A stretch of 64,000 bases of DNA from Alisma plantago-aquatica (taxonomy: Eukaryota; Streptophyta; Magnoliopsida; Alismatales; Alismataceae), in the NCBI GenBank assembly GCA_963693085.1, contig OY856409.1, positions 1,614,561,711 through 1,614,625,710 of the forward strand. Reading direction: 5' to 3'. The number at the start of each line of letters is the position of its first letter. Position 1 is the stretch's first letter. The notes under the pieces were generated by a model. The model ran no database searches and had not been told where the DNA came from. It saw only the letters and a program-made list of their open reading frames with translations. Positions 47,231 through 58,660 of the stretch are shown piece after piece. The translations under genes were made by a program, and so were the position numbers.

Positions 47231-48129
47231 CCTCGGGAAATTGATTTTGAGATCAATTTGGTCCCAGATATAAAACCCATAGCCCAGACACCATATAGGA
47301 TGGCGCCTGCTGAGATAGCCAAACTCAAGAAACAGCTTCAAGAGTTACTTGAGAAAGGTTTCATTCGACTGAGTACCTCACCTTGGGGTGCTCCGGTTTT
47401 GTTTGTTAAAAAGAAAGATGGGTCAATGCGGTTGTGCATTGACTATAGACAACTTAATAAAGTAACAATAAAGAACAAGTACCCTTTGCCGAGGATTGAT
47501 GATCTCTTTGACCAGTTGCGTGGTGCAACAGTCTTTTCAAAGATAGACTTGAGGTCTGGATATCATTAACTCCGCATTAAGGACAGTGACATATCCAAGT
47601 CTGCTTTTAGGACTAGATATGGTCACTATGAGTTCACAGTTATGTCGTTTGGACTAACCAATGCACCAGCTACATTCATGGAACTCATGAATAGAGTCTT
47701 TCGACCCTTCCTTGATCAGTGTGTTGTCTTCTTCATAGATGACGTTCTGATTTATAGTAAGGATGCTCAGCAGCATGAGCAGCATCTTCACGAAGCTTTG
47801 ACCTTGCTAAGAGAACATAAGTTATACGCTAAGTTTAGCAAGTGCGAATTCTGGTTGCCAGAAGTGTCTTTTCTTGGTCATGTGGTATCTGCCTCGGGTA
47901 TTCGTGTTGACCCTAAAAAGGTAGAATCTGTTCTACAGTGGGAACAACCGAAGACATCGATGGAGATTCGAAGTTTCTTGGGATTAGCTGGTTACTATAG
48001 AAGGTTTATCGAGAATTTCAGTTCTATAGCCTTACCCTTAACCAAGTTGACCCGGAAAGATGTTCCTTTTTCTTGGAGTGATAAGTGTCAACAGTCCTTT
48101 CAGTTGTTGAAGGAGAGGTTGACAAGTGC
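47231..48129 (+). pseudogene. Chromovirus reverse transcriptase
   Basis: The RNA- and DNA-dependent polymerase of the element. The entry [19 protein letters not shown] and the motifs [44 protein letters not shown] and the catalytic box FIDDVLIYS (47732-47758, both Asp kept) appear in order. A TAA at 47567 falls where SGYHQLR has Gln, consistent with a CAA to TAA transition. The C-terminal [13 protein letters not shown] connection is intact. With one codon change the domain would otherwise look complete. Confidence 0.93.
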
Positions 48130-48690
48130 ACCTGTGCTTGTGCTAACTGAACAAGGAAAAGGATATGTGGTATACTGTGATGCCTCCAAGAATGGACTTG
48201 GATGTGTGTTGATGCAGGATAAGCAAGTGATTTCTTTTGCTTCCCGACAGCTTAAGAAACACGAGGAGAATTATCCGACACACGATCTGGAGTTAGCTGC
48301 TGTGATTCATGCCCTGAAGATCTGGAGACATTATCTCTACGGAGAAACATTCCATATTTTCACAGATCACAAGAATCTTAAGTATATCTTCTCTCAGCAT
48401 GAGCTTAACATGAGGCAACGTCGCTGGATAGAGTTAATCAAGGACTATGATTGTACAATTGATTACCATCCAGGGAAGGCCAATGTGGTTGCAGATGCCT
48501 TGAGTAGGAAATCAGCAACATCAACCATAGATAGAGCACAACTAAGTTCCTTAGTATGTTCTAGGAGAGATATGCTTATCTCTTTAAGGCAAAACAATGT
48601 ACAATTGAAGATGTCATTGTTATCTGGTTTGTTAGCTGAGATGCATATCAAACCTACCCTAAGAAAGCAGATAAAGGAGGCATAGCAAGT
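48130..48690 (+). pseudogene. Chromovirus RNase H and tether
   Basis: In the same frame as RT (47642-48685). The Asp-bearing [11 protein letters not shown], the Glu-bearing [10 protein letters not shown], the [10 protein letters not shown] motif and the [16 protein letters not shown] motif are all present, so the catalytic set of gypsy RNase H seems kept. The frame ends at TAG 48683. Two further stops (48707 TAG, 48737 TGA) lie in the poorly conserved linker to integrase. Confidence 0.92.
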
Positions 48691-48739
48691 TGATGCTGCA
48701 GTTCAGTAGATCAGATCTGAGTCTGGTGAAGAGAAATGA

Positions 48740-49930
48740 GAAAGTTTTCATGAGTCAGATGATCAAGTGGCATGCTATCATGGGAGGATGATAGTACCTG
48801 ATGTGGATAATCTAAGGAAGTTAGTCCTAGAGGAAGCTCATTCTTCGATGTATGCTATGCATCCAGGGAGCACCAAGATGTATCGAAATTTGAAAGATAT
48901 GTATTGGTGGCCCGGGATGAAGAAGGATGTAGCTGAATTTGTTCTGAGGTGTCCTGTGTGTCAGCAAGTTAAGGCTGAACACCAGAAACCTGCAGGAACA
49001 ATGCAACCCTTACCCATACCATAGTGGAAGTGGGACCATGTGACCATGGACTTTGTTGTTGGCCTACCCAGGACAAGCAAAGGACATGATTCCATTTGGG
49101 TAATTGTTGATAGGTTGACAAAGACAGCGCATTTCTTACCTGTCAAAACAACCTATTTTGTTGAAAGGTTATCCCAGTTGTATGTTCAAGAGATAGTGTG
49201 TTTGCACAGAGTTCCTGTCACTATAGTTTCTGACAGAGGTTCCCAGTTTACAAGTCGTTTTTGGGAGCGGTTACACAGAGCCTTAGGCACCAAACTAAGG
49301 TTTAGTACAGCCTTTCATCCACAGACTGATGGACAATCTGAAAGGACTATATAGACCTTGGAAGACCTGTTAAGAGCATGTGTTCTCCAGTTTACCCGGA
49401 GTTGGGATCTACACCTGAGCTTAATAGAGTTTGCCTATAACAATAGCTATCAACATAGTATTGATATGGCACCTTATGAAGCCTTGTATGGTAGACGTTG
49501 TAGATCGCCTTTGTGTTGGTATGAAACTGATGAACATCAGTTGTTAGGTTCGGATCTTATGCAGCAGACTACAGAGAAGATCAAAGCTATACAGCAACAG
49601 CTTAAGACTGCACAGGATAGGCATAAGTCTTATGCAGACAGACATCGTAAAACCTTAGAGTTCCAGGTTGGAGATAGAGTATACCTCAAGGTCTCACCTT
49701 GGAAAGGAGTCCTTCGTTTTGGAAGGAAAGGGAAGTTAGCTCCTAGATTTATGGGACCTTATCCAATTGTTGAAAGAGTTGGAAAGGTAGCCCATAGACT
49801 AGAGTTACCTTCAGAGTTGCAGAAGTTACACCCTGTGTTCCACATTTCTATGCTAAGGAAATGTCACCCAGACACCGAGTCAGTTCTACAACCTATGGAA
49901 GTAGAATTGAATGAAGATATAACATATGAG
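48740..49930 (+). pseudogene. Chromovirus integrase core
   Basis: Joins element DNA to the host chromosome. The HHCC zinc finger is complete (HSSMYAMHPG then CPVCQQVKAEH). The DDE residues are visible: Asp in VTMDFVVG (49049-49051), Asp in [10 protein letters not shown] (49232-49234) and Glu in DGQSERTI (49340-49342). TAG codons at 49022 (before WKWDHV) and 49352 (after ERTI, where Gln is usual) break the frame. The C-terminal GPY/F module follows (FMGPYPIVERVGKVAHRLEL, about 49750-49810). The last open piece begins at 49358. Confidence 0.93.
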
Positions 49931-50086
49931 GAAGGACCAGTGTCAATCCTTGATAACAGGATTAAAAAGTTAAAGAAGAAAAAAATAAGCCTTGTTAAAG
50001 TCCTATGGAACCACCGTGGTATTGAAGAAGCCACTTGGGAACTAGAGGATGAGATGAGAAGGAAATACCCTGCTCTTTTCTCCTAA
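49931..50086 (+). pseudogene. Chromovirus chromodomain at integrase C-terminus
   Basis: After HISMLRKCHPD and a short acidic linker, the segment SILDNRIKKLKKKKISLVKV then LWNHRGIEEATWELEDEMRR matches the group II chromodomain of Tekay-type elements. It is thought to steer insertion to heterochromatin. The frame ends with TAA at 50084. This part is open, but it belongs to the broken polyprotein. Confidence 0.9.
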
Positions 50087-50117
50087 TATGTTTTATCGAT
50101 TTCGGGGACGAAATCCT

Positions 50118-50135
50118 TGTAAGGGGTGGATAATT
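50118..50135 (+). other. Chromovirus polypurine tract
   Basis: TGTAAGGGGTGGATAATT stands before the 3' LTR start, after GGGGACGAAATCC. The purine core AAGGGGTGGA is the probable plus-strand primer. Confidence 0.8.
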
Positions 50136-53100
50136 TGAAACATCCCTGACCTGGGTTATAACCTAACCCTAGAAGTTTTGCCTAGACATGTAATTATATA
50201 TTTGTGAATACTCCCTGGCATGTAATTAAGTTCCTCAGGAACATAAACTTTCAATTTTGCTCCTTTTTAAACAAAGTTGTAGCATTATTTTGTAATGCAG
50301 GGACCTATGTGCAAATTACCCAGTTAAGGGGGTTTAACTTGCAATGTTCACAGGTTAAGATGTTCCTCTAATGATGAGACATCATATGAGTGAATATGAT
50401 GAGGTATGATGGATTTCCCAAGCTTGGGCATCAAGATGCAGCTTGAGGAATGATCCTTGTGCTTAAAAACCCTAATTTGGAGTAAAGTGCAATTTACCCA
50501 AATTGTGGGGTGCATGTTATAAAATACACCTTCTAGAACATCTTTAATGACTATTGACATCATTTAGAGTAGAAATGATGAAAGAGACACATAAATGAGT
50601 AATCAGATAAGAAAAATAATCTTTGTGCATAAAATTCACTTAGTATGGGTATGGAGACCTTTCATGTATGTACCCTAGTTGAAAGTGGCTTTCCTTACCC
50701 TTAGATCTTGAGTTTAGATGAGATTTTCATAAGTTTTGATGGTCTTGGACGTGCCCTTGAACAAGGAGGGACTTGGATGAGAAATCCATGTTCTAGAGGT
50801 CCTTATGGTGTAAAATAGCCTAAAGTATATAAGCTCTTGTCCTTGCAAACCAACCAAACGTATCTCTTCTCCTTTTCATTTCTCATCTTTCTCAAACGGC
50901 TAAGGTAGATCTCTGGAGCTCAGGAGAACGACCAACTAGTGCTAAGGTGAGGGGGAAACCATCCTCAAGCTCGAATTCATGGTGGAATTCTTCTTAAAAG
51001 GTTGGTTCTATGGTTAACTAACTTAGGTTTCTTGTTCTAGCCGACCATCCCCATCTTTTCCTTGGAGAATCACCTCTGGCCAAGTTGTGGAGCTCAAGAC
51101 ACCATTAGAGGCTTGAATCTTGGAAGCTTGGAGCTATAGGAACAATGTTCTAAGGCAGGTTTTATAATTCTAAATTCCTTGCTTTATATACATGTTTTTC
51201 TTCTTACAATTTATGCTTTAGTACTTCTTCTTCTACCTCCCTTCTTCCTTGCACCTTTGCAAGCAAAACGGTGGAGAAACCGACCTGAACAGAGGTTGAA
51301 GATGATGGGCGTGAATTCCTAGGTATCTTTATCAACCGACCTTGGACCCTTTTGGTCCAAACGGTTGCAAACCGTTTAAGGTCAAACGGTTTCAAACTGT
51401 TTGATCTCAAACAATCTTGCAAGACCGTTTGGATCAAACTGGTCTCAAGACCATTTGATAGAGTTGACCAAGGGACGACCGTTTGAGGGTCTGTTGGTAA
51501 CATATTGAATTTCATTCCTACAAAGATTCATAATCTAATTCTTAACCAATTGAGAGTTGAAGGCACTTCAACACCCTAAACCTAATCGGGCTGAAATTGC
51601 TGATTTCAAGTATAGATTTTTGTTGAGTTTTGGGTTGAAGGACCCAAACGGTCTCAAGACCGTTTGGTGACAACCCAAGACCGTTTGGAGGTCTAGGGTT
51701 GGGCTAAATTGAAGAATTGAGGGTCCAATTGCAGATAAGTTGATGAAATAATAAAATTGCTGATTTTTAGACCCATTTAGGGTTCAACCCTTATCCAACC
51801 GACTTGGTTTTTGGTCAAACTTTGGGCAAACGGTCTCAAGACCATTTGGAGGTCATCCAAACGACCTCAAGACCGTTTGAGCCAAGTTTGGGCCCAATTG
51901 GAGGTCAATTGATAGGTTCAACCTTGATTTGATTCACATTGATGAACATTGATGATTATCCATTTGAAACCCTAATTGAATTGGATTTAACCCTAATTGG
52001 CTTTCAATTGAGGGTCAATTTGGTGTCCAATTGATTGAGGCTCATCCTAATTAACTCAATTTGTAAGTGGTTTACATGGATTTGGATAACTGAGGGCTTC
52101 AACATACATAACCATAATCGATTGTAACTTTTGAACCTTGTTTGAGGTCCAAACGGTTTGAGCCCATTTGGACCAAACGGTCTCAAGACCGTTTGGATCC
52201 AAACGGTCTCAAGACCATTTGAGGCCAAACAGTCTCAAGACCATTTGGGGCCCAACGGTCTCAAGACCGTTTGGGCTCAAACGATCTCAAGGTCGTTTGG
52301 ACCAATCGATCTCAAGTCGTTTTGATCAAACGGTTTCAAACCGCATAAGCACCAAACAGTTTGGAAGTCAACCTTCCCAAACGGTCAACGCACCCAAACG
52401 GTCTCAAGACCGTTTGGTGATTGAAGGTTGAAATTGTTTGAAGGTTTTCAAGGTTGTTTGTACTTGATCAATTGAAGGTGAAATTGGTTCAATGGTGATC
52501 TGATCTAAACCCTAATGGTAACCTAGGAAATTAAGGGACTAAGTGACTAATGAATTGACCCATGATGGTGATCAATGGGGTAGTTTACTAAAATACCCTT
52601 GAGGGGTTCAATTGAGTAATACCTTGTTCTAATTAAACCCTAATCACATGATAGTGATGTTTTGGCTTATGATAGTCAATGAGGACTTGACCTAACCTGA
52701 TCTAGAGTGGTGTAATCACCATCTACTAGTAAGAGGAGAGAGAAAGTATCATAGGAGAGAGAAAGTACCCTTTTTTGGTGGAAACTCAAGAAAAGTACCT
52801 TCAATACACATGAATGTGCATGTTTAGGGTATGATCCACCTATGTGAGATCATGGAAACCCTAATTATGATAATTGATGAATCTTAATCTTATCTAAGGA
52901 CTGTAATGATGTTGTTTCTCATACAAGATGATGTTATGAGATTAAATCAACATGATGTGAATAGTAAACCCTAATTCTAGGGTGATGACATGTAATGTGA
53001 ATAATGAACCCTAATTGATGAAAATCAGGGAACCTAACTCTTGAAAGAGTAGGAAGATACAACTTCATTCAAATAAATTGTTTACTGTTATCAGTTGAAC

Positions 53101-54601
53101 TAACCATGCAGGTTTCTATATAAAGATGATCATATACAGGTAAGGATTATGATACTATATTCATTGAAAGCATGCTTTAGCTTTATGAAATAGTGAAATA
53201 TCCTGATGCCTTGTTAGTGGCATCTTATGAGATTGATGGGCTATGAGGGCCATGGATATCATCAAGGTCATGCTTGACAGATGACTTGTGATGAGATGAT
53301 TATGAAATGATAATTGATGTGAGTTAGACTTGTTACATTTAGTATTCTATTTTCATAGCTGCCATGCTAGTGATTAAATGTTTGAGAACATGTATGATGT
53401 TAAAAGAATACTGAAATGTACCTAACTAATCAAGTATAATCATACCATGAAGAGCCCTGATCATAGATCCATCATTGTCAGAGACCAAATGATGGTGAAA
53501 TAGGTTTTCCCAAGGGAACTCCTGGAGCACATACTTTTGAGTATGTGGGGGAAATGGATGTGTAAATCCTTACATCCTAGTGTAGAAATTGATGTAGATG
53601 AATAATCCATCAACCCTTCACTACAAATCCAAACTAAGAGATGTACCACGAATCTCCCAAAGAAAACGCAAACACCGCATCGGTGAGAGATAAATAAGAA
53701 ATCTCCCGATGACGAAGAGAGTACAGAACGCCACTGTAACTCTAAAATAGCGAAGGACCAGATTACCCTGGTAAGCTATAACAGCAGAGACACAAGATGT
53801 CCTGCAAGCAATCCTCTTAATGACTGAGGAGGATGAGGTCATAAGAATCCGGCTCTTTTAATGACCTATGTATGATACTGATGCAACTTACTAGTGATCG
53901 GTTGGAGTATGAGGGGTATACCTTATCTCCATAGGGCATAATGATGTTTGTAAAACATAATCATCCGCGTAGTATAATTGCTTAGTTTAAGATACGAGAT
54001 TCTTGAATGGTGTTACATTGCATAGTAGATATGTTCTTCACCTTATCTATATGTTGATATTCTGCTTAATACCTCTCTGCTGTTGATTACTTTAAATTGC
54101 TTATATTGTTCTTTGACTTGCTATATAAAGCTTGTAGTTGAGAGTTATAACTCTCGCTGGGACAATTTGTACATTGTCTCACCCCGTAGACTTCAACTTT
54201 TTAGGTGGTTGTCAAAGACGGAGGAACCAGCCTACAGGTGACCAATCCCAGAAGTAGCACCAGGAGCAGCAGTGAATCTCAAGTGGAGATACTGACTGTT
54301 GAGATAGTTGTTAGAAAGTCAGTCATATGTCGTCTCTGTACTCTCAGGTCCTAGGAGTTGATGGTCTGAGATTTTAGTTTTATCTCTTGAGATTTTGTAT
54401 CATGATGTATATAATTACTCAAGAAGTAATTATCAGAGATGTAAATAGTTTAATCCTTTTTCTATGAAAGAAGTTTTAAGGTTTCAAGCTCTTATCTCAA
54501 AAAGTTTTAATTTCCCGTGATTTTTGTCTTCCGCTGTTAATCGATTGCTTCCGCTAAGTTAAATCGTATTTATATCATGGTTTTGGAGATCGGAGCCCAC
54601 A
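50136..54601 (+). repeat. Chromovirus 3' LTR (4466 bp)
   Basis: Begins TGAAACATCCCTGAC (one base different from TGTAACATCC in the 5' LTR) and ends GAGCCCACA. It aligns along its whole length with 40749-45300. Its palindrome array expanded at a different site (52174-52273). No tract interrupts it. Confidence 0.95.
52174..52273 (+). repeat. 26-bp tandem palindrome array, 3' LTR
   Basis: Four units with starts at 52174, 52200, 52226 and about 52252, spacing 26 bp, with spacer variants GATC, AGGC and GGGC. The first palindrome is perfect and the others carry one or more changes. At this site the 5' LTR has one unit (42819-42840). Here the 43-kb-site array is reduced to one unit (52395-52416). 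Confidence 0.93.
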
Positions 54602-54606
54602 GTTAT
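54602..54606. other. Target duplication of the chromovirus, right copy (GTTAT)
   Basis: Exact repeat of 40744-40748 immediately after the LTR end CCCACA. Confidence 0.95.
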
Positions 54607-55840
54607 ATTGTCCTTTTTTGAAATATTTCATCATTTTTCTTTATTTGGGTTGAAACAAAATTCTCAATCAGTGATTCAAATTCAGATTTTGACTGATGTT
54701 TTTGTTCATAAAAGTTTTTTTGGCACTGTTGTTGAAGACTAGAGTACTATTCCCAATTGATTGTCAAGTCTCTTTTGATTTATTAGTTGAACAAGTTTTT
54801 GTTGAGGATTTTGAGAAATCTTGTTGCTATATGAAAATTTTGGATGATCCATCCATCCAAGATTGTAACAGTCTGAATAAGGATTTGAAGGTGCTTGTTT
54901 CAAAAATTTCTTATTACATTACATTGTTCTGGTGTTTGTGTAGGAGGATAAGAAGGAGAAATAACATGTTGAGGATGTGTGTCTAGGAGACCCACATGCA
55001 TCACAGAGTATGTTGTCTTCTTGAACCTATTTAGTACTCAACTTCTCAAACTTTTGTGACAAGGAATCTACATTTGCTACTATCAAATCAACTGCATCAA
55101 CTATGTGCTTCTCACTTGCTTGCCTAAAATAGTTTTTAAGGAAGATGGTTGGTTTATCATTTCATAACTCCATTGCAATGGTTAATGACAATGTCTGTAA
55201 TTATAGTGTATATTTCTCTGTAAGACTTTTTCATTAGTGCTTTACAAGAAGAAACATCATTAGATATCCTTGTATTGTAGAATAAATCATTATAGAAAGT
55301 TTGCAATATAAGTCAGTTGCTTAGACTATGGAGTGGACAAAGACATTGAAGGTGTTTGAACCATTTCCATGTACCATATAATGTCTCCCCATCTCTTTGA
55401 GAGAAGTTTGTGAGTTGACTCCTCAACTGGGCAATCTTTTTGAGTGGAAAATATTTGGCTAAGAAGACTTTTAGCATATCCTCCCAACTATTGAATGGTT
55501 TTCTTGGCAAGGAAGAGAATAACACCTTGTCTTTTTCTCTCAAAGAGAAAGGAAGTAGGAGGAGTTATATCTCATAAGTAGGAATGCCATCTATCTTGAA
55601 GGTATTTAGGTACTGAAAAAATTTAACTATGTGAAGCTTTGGGTCCTCCATTGGTGTCCCTTCAAATTTGTTTCATTGGATCATTTGCATGATATTGGGG
55701 TTGATGGAAAAATTGTTTGCTTCAAATTGTGGGCTATTGATAGATCGGTTGATGTTTATTGTATCTTGAACAACAAAAAATTTAAGAGGACAATCTTCTA
55801 CCATGATTGGTTCTTCTTATGGAGCTAGATGCTCGGGTAA
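54607..55840 (-). pseudogene. Athila/Tat gag, main part
   Basis: Capsid gene relic on the minus strand. Order from the right: LKFFVVQDT-like start (about 55800), EGTPMEDPKLHIVKFFQYLN (about 55650), LPFSLREKDKVLFSSLPRK, the clean frame 55313-55543 with FNSWEDMLKVFLAKYFPLKK and QRDGETLYGTWKWFKHL, then PYSDCYNLGWMDHPKFSYSN (about 54880). All are typical of Athila/Tat gag. Stops and frameshifts separate the islands. The chromovirus insertion ends it at 54606 and the remainder continues at 40743. Confidence 0.85.
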
Positions 55841-56164
55841 AGAATGTGTTGATAAAGTTTTAGTTTGTAGTTCACCCCTCCTTGACTTTCCAAGCATGTT
55901 AACAGTGCATTCAATTTCTAAGTCTAGAAATATACAAGTTTCAAGACCCCTTTTGGAACACCACATACATACCTACAAATAAAAAAGGCAACTGAGAAAC
56001 ATGAACGAAAGTGGAAGACACAACAATGATCAATGATGTTGGAAAGAATGACAATATACTACAAATAAGAGGTGGGTATGATGGGTTGTGATCTAGTCTT
56101 TCTTACTAATAAACACCTCTATCTCAAACAATATATCAGTGTTCCCTAACAACAATGACAAACA
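55841..56164 (-). other. Leader of the Athila/Tat element
   Basis: Non-coding stretch between gag and the LTR. GGCAACTGAGAAACA near 55988 could be a decayed primer site of the tRNA-Asp kind (these elements have a GGCAACGGCGCCA block in this orientation), but the match is weak. If it is right, the LTR reaches to about 56003. Confidence 0.4.
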
Positions 56165-57755
56165 CTTGTTGGTCTATTTTCAAACAAGTTTGAATATTTG
56201 TAATCATGTGTTGACTCATTGCCCCATGCAAGTATATGGTTTTGTTGTAGTCATGGTCATATTAGATGTTAGGTGCAAGAGTTATTTTTCCCAAAATTTA
56301 GATCAAGTCATCAAAAGAGAAGTGGCTTTTATTCAAGTTAAGTTGACATTTTAGAAAGAAATGAACAAAAACAAGTATCACTTGAATTAAGGATTAAACT
56401 TTGACTAGATATTCTTTGAGATAGAGTTTCACTAACCCATCACATCATGAAACAATGAAAATTCTAAATGAGAAATATAAATCATGGGGAGGTTTGAGGT
56501 AGATAAATCATGGGGGGTGTTTGAGTTATCAACCTCTTTTAGCGGTTAAAGAGATTCTGACTTCATATAGCACTACCATGCATATATACAAATAAAAACC
56601 ATGAGATCTGTAACATTATCTAGTCATTTCCACTGGCTAAGGAAAATAAGACTATGATGACATCTCTTTAATTCATGCACATCCTCTCAGGGTACACAAG
56701 AAGCATAAAACACACAACACGATGGATAGTCTATAAATGTAAAAATCAACATTGATTCTCATAGAAAGTTTTCATCTATCGTTAAGAATGAAATATGTTA
56801 TTCAACAAGACATGACATGGGATTTATTCCCCCTTGCCTAAGAAGGAAAACTCTACTCGTAAATGAATGAACATAGTAGGTACAAATAGTGGAAAATAGA
56901 GATGTACATCATATTAGAAACAAAGAAACTACAATGTCTAGGTAAAAAAGGAGGATGTAGATGGAACTCCTGTCAACATTCAAATCTTCATCCTTGATGG
57001 TTGAAAATTCTCTATGAAACTTACCCTTGAATCTTGGTAGAAAGATGGTGAGAAATTTTGTTGCAATTGAGGATGAAGAAGAATGAAATGCTAAAGATTC
57101 GCTTCTGAGAATCCTCTTCTAGTATTCTAGTCATCCTTGGTCACCTCTCCTTCTCTCTCTTCTTTGGTTGATTTAGACTTCAAATGACCTATGATAACTG
57201 TTGCAAGATGGCTAAGAGTCATATAAGTAAAAGTGGGTTGGTTACAACTAGAGATTTGTGAAACTAGAAGGTGACATAGCGTGTAGGGTGACGTAAATAG
57301 ACTGTCAGCTACGTTCTTAGTAGTTATAACTAAAGCAGCTCATTTGATACTATGTATCACTAATCCTACATGTCATGAAACTTGAGAATTGGACAACATA
57401 ATTCCATATTATACAAGATGTATACGAGGCGGACTGACCATATTGCTTCTTTGTTATTAGACTCAAATTTCTATCAATTTAAACATGGTGTTCGATGGCC
57501 TACACAATGTGTTCATGGCGGTTTCAGCGATTCTAAACTTATTAATTCAAGAATATCTTGGACTTGAGTCAAAAAGTGAGATAATGTTCCCTTCCTCATT
57601 TTATTTCCAAAATATGGTGCTTACAATCAAGACCATGGAACAAGTAAGGATAATATAGATGTATGAATTTTAGAATTACTAGGAGTGATTCTAAGAAGGA
57701 CTAGGATAAGAAGTGTGGGAAAGAGTTGGTTAAGGAGATACATATTGTGTAAGTA
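56165..57755 (-). repeat. 5' LTR of the Athila/Tat element
   Basis: Diverged direct copy of 29900-31567. Shared blocks include CACTTGAATTAAGGATT, AACATTATCTAGTCATTTCC, GGTTGAAAA with CTCTA, and AAGTGTGGGAAA near the outer edge (57710-57725). Both edges are approximate. Divergence is visibly greater than between the chromovirus LTRs, which fits the nesting order. Short frames such as 57382-57567 are not genes. Confidence 0.75.
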
Positions 57756-58660
57756 AATGGAGGGGATGGAGGTCCATTAGGAAGATCATTCAAATGATGT
57801 TTATCACCATTAAATGTCCTTGAGAATTTTATTTCTTCTTCCCAAGATAGATCTACAAGTCACATTGCTCACTTAGTCCTCTATTCCTTTGTGAACAAGA
57901 TGAAAGACTCGACCCATATAGCTTGCAAGAAACACATAGATTAGGCTTGGTGATGAATTCCATATTTAAGATAGTAGGTTCACAACATCATGATTTTGTT
58001 TTGACTTTCAAAAACTAAGAATATCTTGCATTTCCACACAAAATTTAGCACAACCAATACATTGTAAAGACAAATTAGAATCCTTAAAATTGAGGAGGAA
58101 GCCTATTATACTTTGTACCCTTGCTAGACTATCCAACATCTGAGGAAGACTAGGATTTCCCATCCCAAACCAAATATGTACAACAATGAATGAGAGGGGG
58201 AGAGATAAAAGTCACCATTTATGGACGATGACTAGAAGGCCATCCATCATCCACAAGGCAACACCTAGCATCCATCTCTTGCCTTCATCAGTGATAGCTT
58301 GACAATGTTTCCTTCCCTATCTTTGGTACCTATATGGAATTTCTTCTTGGGCACCATTTCCTAAAAATTATATATGCTAGAAGGTTACAAAGAGGCTTCC
58401 CACTAGTAAAACATATTTACCAATTTTCCTCCCAGGATTGCATCGATAACATAAAAACTCAAAATCTCTTGGAATTTTACTACATTCTTCATAGTTCCAC
58501 GAAAAGGATAGAAGTGATTTTGATCTCAACCTAGACTAGATGAAAAGTTCTAATCTAGTTTCCACCCTGAGTCAACCTTTCATACAAAAAGGAAGAGAAG
58601 CCATTCACATGTGTATCAGGCCATAATAAGGCTTTATATAAAAATTTTGGCTCTATCCCA
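57756..58660 (-). pseudogene. LINE ORF1 relic (nucleic-acid-binding protein)
   Basis: On the minus strand the order fits plant LINE ORF1: a WMLGVALWMMDGLLVIVHKW stretch (about 58250), IWFGMGNPSLPQMLDSLARV (about 58150), CIGCAKFCVEMQD, and then CVSCKLYGSSLSSC (about 57890-57930). The last looks like a CX2CX4HX4C zinc knuckle in which the His has become Ser. The frame is broken in several places. The right boundary is approximate, and an alternative is that these islands are chance matches. Confidence 0.45.

Larger units (their letters stand above)
40749..54601 (+). mobile_element. Complete Tekay-type chromovirus (Ty3/gypsy), 13.85 kb
   Basis: Two LTRs (4552 and 4466 bp), an exact GTTAT target duplication, a tRNA-Met primer site, gag-protease-RT-RNase H-integrase in gypsy order, a C-terminal chromodomain and a polypurine tract are all present. 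The LTR, primer and chromodomain features fit the plant Tekay/Del group. The polyprotein is essentially one frame, broken by eight in-frame stops and one single-base insertion, so the copy is dead in its current form. It sits in the gag of the Athila/Tat element. The LTRs are very similar except for palindrome-array length, so this is one of the younger insertions. Confidence 0.93.
29900..57755 (-). mobile_element. Athila/Tat-type gypsy element, minus strand, twice interrupted
   Basis: Two diverged direct repeats (29900-31567 and 56165-57755) flank, on the minus strand, gag, protease, RT, RNase H and integrase relics in gypsy order, then a ~3-kb 3' non-coding region. Motifs are Athila/Tat-type: gag segment around FLAKYFP, protease region PSGVIEDVLVKIGKFYIPCD, RT ending FGLCN. 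Every gene is broken. A solo LTR (35734-37782) splits integrase and a complete chromovirus (40749-54601) splits gag. Without those insertions the element is about 12 kb. It is the oldest layer in the centre of the window. Confidence 0.8.

Noticed and set aside
47113..47341. Minus-strand frames of about 72 codons inside chromovirus pol
   Set aside because: They are shadows opposite the conserved protease-RT coding sequence.
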